A stretch of 64,000 nt of DNA from Oscillospiraceae bacterium (GTDB lineage Bacteria; Bacillota; Clostridia; Oscillospirales; Oscillospiraceae), in contig CAJTEA010000001.1 of NCBI GenBank assembly GCA_910575265.1, forward strand, positions 124,001 through 188,000. The letters are read 5' to 3'. The translations under genes and the position numbers were made by a program. The notes below the pieces were generated by a model. The model did not search any database. It had not been told where the DNA came from and saw nothing but the letters and a program-made list of their open reading frames with translations. Shown here in pieces: positions 59,401 to 64,000 of the stretch. Positions within the stretch are counted from its first letter, which is position 1. Each line of letters opens with the position of its first letter.

Positions 59401-61231
59401 TCTGAAGCGGCTGACCGAGCTGTTCCCCGGCCAGAAAGTCTATATCGTGGCGGGCAGCGACGTGGTGGCCAACGCCTCCTCCTATCAGGCCCCGGCGGAG
59501 CCCTTCTCCATCCACCAAATGAACCATGTCATTTTCCATCGGGCGGGAGAGGCGGAGCTGCCCGCTTCTCTGCCCATCACCGGCGAGGTTATTCAGCTCC
59601 AGCTGCCCCCTCACCTGGAGGACATCAGCTCCACCCGCATCCGGGAGAACGTGGACCTGAACCGGGACATCTCCAACTTCATCGACCCGGTGATCCAGGA
59701 CTTCATCTATCAGAACGGCCTCTACCTCCGGGACAGCCAGGACAAACCCATGCTGGGCTTTGGCGAGCTGGACTTCCAGTGGGTGGACGAGCTGGACGAC
59801 GGGCTGTTTGACACCCTGGCCGCCATCTGGCCGGAGTGGGCCAACGGCATGACCGCCGCCCGGAACCAGGGAGACAGGCTTCTCCTGCTCCGGGGAACCT
59901 CAGACACCACCCCCCTGGGCTTTTTGTGCTACCGGCTGCTGACGACCTCTCAGCTCTTCGACGCCCTGGGGGACAACGAGCTGGCTGACCGCATCCGCCT
60001 GCGCTCCGCCGGAGATGTGCTGCTGATCACCGCCCTGGGGGTGGATTACAGCAGCCCCCAGCGCAAGGACCTGGGCCACCTGCTGCTGTGCGAGCTCATC
60101 GCCTGGGCGCTGGAGCGGGAGTGTGTTTACGCCGTCTGCAAGCCCTGGAGCAACCAGCTGGATGACAGGCTGGACGGCCTGCTTGCCCGTATGGGCTTCG
60201 TCGCCCGGGAGGGGGACATTCCCATCCGGGAGGTGGACATGCGCGCCCCTACGGTGCTGATTCAGAACCTGTCCACCGCCATTCAGGAGCCGCTGAACCG
60301 CAACCCCAAGGTGCTGGCCGCCGTCCGCCGGGGCCACGAACGGGTTCAGCTGGCCCTGGCCGGGCTGTTCCCCGGCTCGCTGGTGCTCACCCTGTCCTCC
60401 GACATCATCCACCACCGTCTGCTGAAAAAGATCACCGATTACAACCAGGTCCCCGCCGAGCCCACCAACCCCCGGGTGCTGGGCAAGAGCATGTGCGTCC
60501 CCTTCGGCAAGATGCTCCGCAGCCGGATCGTCCCCAATACCGTGACCAAGACCCTCCACACCGACAAGGTTTTTACCCCCGACCTGAGTGAGAGCACCCT
60601 GGAGGCCTTCCCCTACTACGCCCCCATCCCCAGCCAGGTGCGGACCTTGAAGTCCTTCAACCGCCCGGTCATTCTGGTGGACGACCTGATGCACCCAGGC
60701 TTCCGGTTCAAGGTGCTGGGTCCCATTCTGAAGCGGGAGGAGGTGCCCGTTCAGGTGGTGCTGGTGGGCGTGCTGTCCGGCTATGGCAAGGATTTGATGC
60801 GCGCGCTGGGCCAGCCGGTGGATTCGGTCTACTTCCTGCCCCGGCTGAACCACTGGTTTATTGAGGCCACCATGTACCCCTTTATCGGCGGCAACACCGT
60901 CCGCCGGCCCAAACCGCCGGTGCCCGGCCTGCTGCCCGGCATCAACCACATCCTGCCCTACGCCTCCCCCACCTACCAGAACGAGTGCAGCCGGGAGTCT
61001 GTAATTCAGCTGTCCCGCACCTGTCTGGAGTGCGCCCTGGATCTGATGCGGGTGCTGGAGCAGGAGTACCGCATTCTCTACGGCCGGAACCTGACCCTGT
61101 CCCGCCTGCCCGAGGCGGTGATTCTCCCCCTGTGTCCCGACAAGGGCACCTGCCTGCGTTACGACCCTAACCTGTCCGCCTCCGTCTACCTGGAGAACGA
61201 TCTGGAGGTCCTGCTGCGGCAGAACCAGTAA
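56438..61231 (+). CDS. Very large multidomain protein: HD, helical repeats, NadD-like, GNAT-like and PRTase-like
   Basis: This 1597-residue protein has no signal peptide. In order: an HD phosphohydrolase-like domain (about 165-345) with AAHDVGKFG (His214-Asp215) and HIASNHS (His249, His254); a long helical part (about 375-900) resembling HEAT-type repeats; a nucleotidyltransferase of the NadD/cytidylyltransferase type (about 908-1085) with PGTFDPFTLSH (916-925) and ISSTRIRENV (1063-); a GNAT-like domain (about 1105-1260; LGHLLLCELIAWAL, LLARMGF); and a phosphoribosyltransferase-like domain (about 1300-1520) with VILVDDLMHPG (1411-1421). Separate HD (YqeK) and NadD genes are neighbours in many Firmicutes, so the first and third parts may act on NAD-type or dinucleotide substrates. 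The whole is not a protein I can name. Start ATG after GAGGTG. Confidence 0.75.
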   Translation: MNKLIRQLNRDILEALAARRPEGLNGRRALQELMRAPGWIEGLAALFPIKERLSCAGILELCAPILEKICPEPPEKGWGPFCYQYISSIMFPNGGFAPEADRCGGGALFYLTVLQILLDQERAALPFDPMLDFEFLTEEEYETCDKAREYRRFLTAWREEFLYELMRLGLEYTPFKTLSHISGVHYIAMTAARGLAGAGVDVDLALISAAAAAHDVGKFGCRPGERVPYLHYYYTDQWLLERKMEDISHIASNHSTWDLELESLSVESLLLIYADFRSKSERGPNGEEIIVLYPLDQSFQVILSKLDNVDRKKRRRYEFVYGKLHDFEDYMRSLGVDVDLTGKQRPPAPVKDPSLMNPEETLDGLILLSVEHNLELMHMLSNEQKFGNIIEAARSAKSWQQLRAYLNVFEEYFTYLSVRQKTQALSFLYELLMHREGDIRRQAGALIGQIIARFHLVYRKEVPADAENDPAEEVPFTLWSQYLDMIIFPDHKTTPQQRSHISYTLKLAVESMLRHARPGDIPRFLNILLDYYDDPEFTDADTAFTLLDAARYLPPKYYGEETREKLVRFAAHFTALDDARLVTAALQFLRETVRNIPRDHPQMARIAQIVEDTPSRQLTTVFLKCRILRRAGRDVSALEETLYHTDITSEVFLDNLKIATPWVVKVAGVELLRDQVEHGLDSNILHIATHFSNLVKVSERVVVRHTAGSALVRTLSYLRRDQRNEVVVELGKGLEMGQYEISKYIPQYLGEAALYLHPSELDEQVLWLKGLLGSPNDSAVAGALNTIAVLLQHYPAYKERFSEKREVYDHRRRELLGLLLQGLAHYRETVRQEALLVTGKLLFDSPILDMDEKAHLFSLCYRKLLFLTQETQRPNGLTFFYRAAALAHINKFIALRRLDRGPFAFEKPGKIAFFPGTFDPFTLSHKGIVHAIRDLGFEVYLAVDEFSWSKKAQPHLIRRQIVNLSVAGDFHVHLFPDDIPVNIANPADLKRLTELFPGQKVYIVAGSDVVANASSYQAPAEPFSIHQMNHVIFHRAGEAELPASLPITGEVIQLQLPPHLEDISSTRIRENVDLNRDISNFIDPVIQDFIYQNGLYLRDSQDKPMLGFGELDFQWVDELDDGLFDTLAAIWPEWANGMTAARNQGDRLLLLRGTSDTTPLGFLCYRLLTTSQLFDALGDNELADRIRLRSAGDVLLITALGVDYSSPQRKDLGHLLLCELIAWALERECVYAVCKPWSNQLDDRLDGLLARMGFVAREGDIPIREVDMRAPTVLIQNLSTAIQEPLNRNPKVLAAVRRGHERVQLALAGLFPGSLVLTLSSDIIHHRLLKKITDYNQVPAEPTNPRVLGKSMCVPFGKMLRSRIVPNTVTKTLHTDKVFTPDLSESTLEAFPYYAPIPSQVRTLKSFNRPVILVDDLMHPGFRFKVLGPILKREEVPVQVVLVGVLSGYGKDLMRALGQPVDSVYFLPRLNHWFIEATMYPFIGGNTVRRPKPPVPGLLPGINHILPYASPTYQNECSRESVIQLSRTCLECALDLMRVLEQEYRILYGRNLTLSRLPEAVILPLCPDKGTCLRYDPNLSASVYLENDLEVLLRQNQ

Positions 61232-61261
61232 GCGGGGACAGCGAGACCGGCGTTTTCGAGC

Positions 61262-61286
61262 GGGCGGATCATATCCGCCCCTACAT
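61262..61286. repeat. REP-like hairpin element, copy 2
   Basis: GGGCGGAT-CAT-ATCCGCCC followed by CTACAT, the partner of the copy at 22491-22515. It lies between the large gene and the LDH-fold gene. Confidence 0.7.
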
Positions 61287-61308
61287 TCTGATCGCGGGAA
61301 GTGATATT

Positions 61309-62550
61309 ATGTATTATTACAACATCAACGGCGCCGTTCTCACCTCCCTGACTCCGCTGGAGGGCTTCGGCCCGGAGGTGGAGCCGGGGAAGTGCTGGCG
61401 CCTGTTCGCCGCCGTCCCGGGGGACCCGGTGCTGGGCCGGGGGTCCTTCAGAGTCACCCACCCCGGCCAGCTCACCAGGGCCGGTCACGGCCTGGAGACG
61501 CTGGATACCTCCCGTCTGCCACAGGTCCAGGCCGACGAGCGGATCGTCCGGGCTATTGAGGACGGTCGGGTCACCGCCGTCAATATCAGCCGCCCCGGCT
61601 GGGAGGAGGTTCTGAAATGGACACCCCGCTCCGGAAAAAAACGGGTAAACATCCTGGCCATCGGGGACGTGGGCTCCACCCTCCTCACTGGACTGAAGCT
61701 GCTGGGCGGGGATGTGATCTCCTCCATCGGCATCTGCGACCTCAGTGACCAGATTACCGCCCGGTGGGAGTTTGAGATGGGCCAGATCAGCCTGCCCTGG
61801 CAGTACGATGTATTCCCCGAGGTGGAGGTTATTTCTCCGGAAAACCTCTTCGACTGCGACCTGTTCGTCTTTGTGGCGTCCAAGGGAATTCCGCCGGTGG
61901 GTTCCCAGGTGAGGGATGTGCGCATGGCCCAGTTTGAGGTCAACGCCGGCATCGTGAGGCACTACGCCAGAATGGCCCGGGAAAAGCGGTTTCAGGGCCT
62001 GTGGTGCGCCGTGTCCGACCCGGTGGATCCCCTGGCCAAGACCGCCTATCTGGAGAGCAACAAGAACGAAGCCGGCGATTGGGACGGGAAGGGCCTGCGG
62101 CCCGAGCAGATTCAGGGCTTCGGTCTGGGAGTGATGAACGCCCGGGCGGCCTACTTCGCCAAGCGGAACGAACGCTTGGCCTCCTTCCTCACCGAGGGCC
62201 GGTCCTTTGGGCCCCACGGCGTCGGGCTGTTTATCGCCAACTCCATCCAGAACTACGACGAGGAGATTTCTCAGGAGCTGACCCGGCTTACCGTCACCGC
62301 CAACCTGAAAATGCGGGAGATCGGCTTCAAGCCCTATGTGGCCCCCGCCCTGTCCTCCGGGGCGCTGTCGCTGCTGCTCACCCTCCGGGGGGAGTGGCAC
62401 TGCGGCTCCGTCTTTCTGGACGGCGTCTACATGGGGGTGAAAAACCGCTATACCCCCGCCGGGGTGGAGACCGAGCTTCTGCCCCGCGTCCCGGACCCGC
62501 TCTTCGGCCACATCCGGGAAGCGGCGGAGCACCTGAAGACCATTCTGTAA
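61309..62550 (+). CDS. LDH/MDH-fold dehydrogenase-like protein
   Basis: This 413-residue cytosolic protein has an N-terminal part of about 105 residues that I do not recognise, then a Rossmann domain (about 107-) with NILAIGDVGSTLLTGLKLLG and an acidic end at ICDLSD. Counterparts of the lactate/malate dehydrogenase active site can be lined up: SDPVDPLAK (usual NPVD), MNARAAYFAKR (substrate Arg) and FGPHGVG (usual GEHGD, catalytic His). This suggests an NAD-dependent 2-hydroxyacid or related activity, but the divergence is large. It has a GAAGTGAT ribosome site and lies 77 bases after the large gene. Confidence 0.7.
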   Translation: MYYYNINGAVLTSLTPLEGFGPEVEPGKCWRLFAAVPGDPVLGRGSFRVTHPGQLTRAGHGLETLDTSRLPQVQADERIVRAIEDGRVTAVNISRPGWEEVLKWTPRSGKKRVNILAIGDVGSTLLTGLKLLGGDVISSIGICDLSDQITARWEFEMGQISLPWQYDVFPEVEVISPENLFDCDLFVFVASKGIPPVGSQVRDVRMAQFEVNAGIVRHYARMAREKRFQGLWCAVSDPVDPLAKTAYLESNKNEAGDWDGKGLRPEQIQGFGLGVMNARAAYFAKRNERLASFLTEGRSFGPHGVGLFIANSIQNYDEEISQELTRLTVTANLKMREIGFKPYVAPALSSGALSLLLTLRGEWHCGSVFLDGVYMGVKNRYTPAGVETELLPRVPDPLFGHIREAAEHLKTIL

Positions 62551-62562
62551 AGAGGTGAAGCC

Positions 62563-63621
62563 ATGTCTTTGGTCCTGATCTACCCCACCCCGGACGCCGG
62601 CTGGGCCGGCCAGCGGCTGGACGGAGTTCTTCGGCGCGCCCTGACAGGCCGCCAGGTCCGTGTTCTGCGAACCGCGGAGGAGCTGACCGGCCTGGAGGGC
62701 CAGCGGCTGCTGTTCGCTCTGGCTCTGGGCGATACCGGCACCAATCTGGAATACGTCCGCGCGCTCTCCCGGCTGCGAAAGGAGCCAGGGCTGCTGCGGG
62801 GCTGCACCGCCGGGCTGATTGTGGACGGAGCGGAGGAGCTGTATACCAAATCCGCCGCCGCGGAGTGCGCCCTGGCCCTGAACCGGGCGGGCTGCGCCCT
62901 GGTGGGCCGTCCGCTGGTGGAGGGCACCGGGTCGCTGGCCAACTTCGCCGTTCAGGCCCGCAACCTGAACACCGACCTGATGGGGGCCTACCGCGCCGCC
63001 GCCGCCGAGCTGGCGGAGCGGGTGGAGAGCTTCACCTTTCCCAAAAAAGAACGGCCGGAAATTCTGGTCCTCCACGCCTCCAGCCACCACACCTCCAACA
63101 CCATAGACCTGTGGTCCCGGGTGCGGGAGAGACTGGAGGACCGTTGCGCCATCCGGGAGATCGGCCTGCGCAACGGAACCCTGTCCGACTGCTCCGGCTG
63201 TCCCTACACCATGTGCCTCCACTTCGGAGAGCGGGGCGGGTGCTTTTACGGCGGTGTGATGCGGGATGAGGTATACCCCGCTGTCCGCGCGGCGGACGCT
63301 CTGGCGCTGCTGTGCCCTAACTACAACGACGCCCTGTCCGCCAACCTTACCGCCTTTATCAACCGGCTCACCGCCCTGTTCCGCCAGACCCGCTTCTACG
63401 ACAAGGCGGTCTTCGCCATCGTGGTGTCCGGCTACTCCGGCGGAGATATGGTGGCCCGGCAGGTGGTGGCCGCCATGAATATGAACAAATCCTTTTACCT
63501 TCCCGGGAATTTCGCCCTGATCGAAACCGCCAACTCCCCCGGCGAGGCCCTGGCCCTGCCCGGCATTTCGGAGCGGCTGGAGAGCTGGGGACGGAATATC
63601 CTGGATACGCTGTGCCTGTAA
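62563..63621 (+). CDS. FMN reductase/flavodoxin-like protein with cysteine cluster
   Basis: This 352-residue protein has an N-terminal alpha/beta part (about 1-155) of unknown family and a C-terminal NADPH-dependent FMN-reductase-like domain (about 160-350). The latter has ILVLHASSHHTSNTIDLW (phosphate loop region), the cysteine-rich CSGCPYTMCLHF (about 211-222) and ALLCPNYNDALSANLTAF, matching iron-sulfur flavoproteins of this clan. It begins 12 bp after the LDH-fold gene with AGAGGTGA, and so forms an operon with it and probably the large gene. Confidence 0.75.
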   Translation: MSLVLIYPTPDAGWAGQRLDGVLRRALTGRQVRVLRTAEELTGLEGQRLLFALALGDTGTNLEYVRALSRLRKEPGLLRGCTAGLIVDGAEELYTKSAAAECALALNRAGCALVGRPLVEGTGSLANFAVQARNLNTDLMGAYRAAAAELAERVESFTFPKKERPEILVLHASSHHTSNTIDLWSRVRERLEDRCAIREIGLRNGTLSDCSGCPYTMCLHFGERGGCFYGGVMRDEVYPAVRAADALALLCPNYNDALSANLTAFINRLTALFRQTRFYDKAVFAIVVSGYSGGDMVARQVVAAMNMNKSFYLPGNFALIETANSPGEALALPGISERLESWGRNILDTLCL

Positions 63622-63629
63622 ACAGCGAG

Positions 63630-63662
63630 GCCGGACAGACCGGACGGCCCGTCCGGCTTTTC
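63630..63662 (+). terminator. Terminator after the FMN-reductase-like gene
   Basis: CCGGAC and GTCCGG (63640-63645 and 63651-63656) or the alternative GCCGGAC (63630-63636) with GTCCGGC (63651-63657), followed by TTTT. Confidence 0.7.
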
Positions 63663-63763
63663 CGCGCGGAATCTGGCCGGTCTGACCGCCGGCGGCTGGC
63701 GAGATGACCAAAGCGGGTGGGGCGGAAGAGGGAAAAATAGGACAGAAAACTTTAAATTTATGG

Positions 63764-63792
63764 TTGACATACACGGAAGCGTGTAGTATTAT
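63764..63792 (+). promoter_or_regulatory. Strong promoter with palindromic spacer
   Basis: TTGACA (63764-63769), 17 bp, TATTAT (63787-63792). The spacer is itself an inverted repeat, TACACG-GAAG-CGTGTA (63770-63785), a possible operator. The stretch 63663-63763 shows nothing else. Confidence 0.75.
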
Positions 63793-63798
63793 AATCAA

Positions 63799-63956
63799 GC
63801 GTCTGTTAAGACGCAGTCTGCGATGATGCGGGAGATTGCTCAGAAATGAGGTAACTTCCGCGGAGTATGTCCGACTATCGGGCGGCTGAGCGAGTGCTGT
63901 GCGCGGCGTATATCGTCGGGTGCGGTAAAAACCGGCCTGTTCTGCGCCGGTTTTTT
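63799..63956 (+). ncRNA. Structured leader RNA ending in an intrinsic terminator
   Basis: The RNA from the promoter above folds into GCGTCT-GTTA-AGACGC (63799-63814), a stem closed by GCGG and CCGC with an inner CTCA-GAAA-TGAG tetraloop hairpin (about 63828-63862), further GC-rich stems, and a terminator AAAACCGGC with GCCGGTTTT plus TT (63928-63956). No protein frame has a ribosome site. A long folded leader with a terminator before the next gene is how many ribosomal protein operons are controlled; I suspect such an operon beyond the window, but cannot show it. Confidence 0.5.
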
Positions 63957-64000
63957 CGTGGCCTGGAATGATACGCACGAACGCGTGGAGATAAAACGCT

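Overview
The window is about 64 kb of GC-rich, gene-dense chromosome from a spore-forming member of the Clostridia, most like the Flavonifractor/Lawsonibacter/Oscillibacter group of gut Oscillospirales. This rests on the base composition, the strong AGGAGG-type ribosome binding sites with frequent GTG and TTG starts, the sporulation genes (GPR protease, a SpoIIQ-like M23 protein with a sigma-F-like promoter), and a small protein family (55798-55950) that I know from this order. The genus is inference. I saw no tRNA, rRNA, CRISPR array, insertion sequence or complete prophage. Two AT-rich patches (about 14.99-15.70 kb and 35.55-36.3 kb) look acquired.

Layout. 1-3.1 kb: 3' part of mfd, then a convergent DUF6882-like gene. 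3.2-11.4 kb: a LytTR response regulator, its GHKL kinase broken by a frameshift and a stop codon, and two GH3 glycosidases (the first with its domains in reversed order) followed by a GtrA-like membrane protein; tandem LytTR-type boxes lie before the first GH3 gene. 11.4-15.7 kb: a HAD phosphatase and a FeoA-FeoB fusion, then a compact locus of two converging transcripts (a 28-residue peptide and an opposing RNA), then the first AT-rich patch. 15.7-24 kb: a maltodextrin module on the minus strand (binding protein, two permeases, LacI regulator, 4-alpha-glucanotransferase, glycogen phosphorylase) with a perfect operator over its start site. 24-37.6 kb: cytidylate-kinase-like protein, C26 peptidase, M15 peptidase, LacI regulator, phosphotransacetylase, XRE regulator, LepA, TraB/GumN protein, RHH protein, HAD phosphatase, cysteine desulfidase family protein, the second AT-rich patch and an alcohol dehydrogenase.

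37.6-49.8 kb: a two-component system with an ABC exporter, galK-galT, an NlpC/P60 hydrolase with rpiB, the SpoIIQ-like gene, an EFR1-type ferredoxin, and UDP-galactopyranose mutase with a GT2 glycosyltransferase. 49.8-56 kb: a large membrane protein, a Sel1-repeat protein, a decayed small gene, a small gene plus gpr, rpsT, a YihY/BrkB protein and the small conserved protein. 56-64 kb: a candidate small RNA, then a 1597-residue multidomain protein (HD, helical repeats, NadD-like nucleotidyltransferase, GNAT-like, phosphoribosyltransferase-like), followed by an LDH-fold protein and an FMN-reductase-like protein. The window ends in a structured leader RNA with a terminator whose gene lies outside.

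The best candidates for undescribed biology are the peptide/opposing-RNA locus at 14.73-15.0 kb, the large fusion protein with its two redox neighbours at 56.4-63.6 kb, and the LytTR-controlled reversed-domain GH3 cluster whose kinase is doubly broken.
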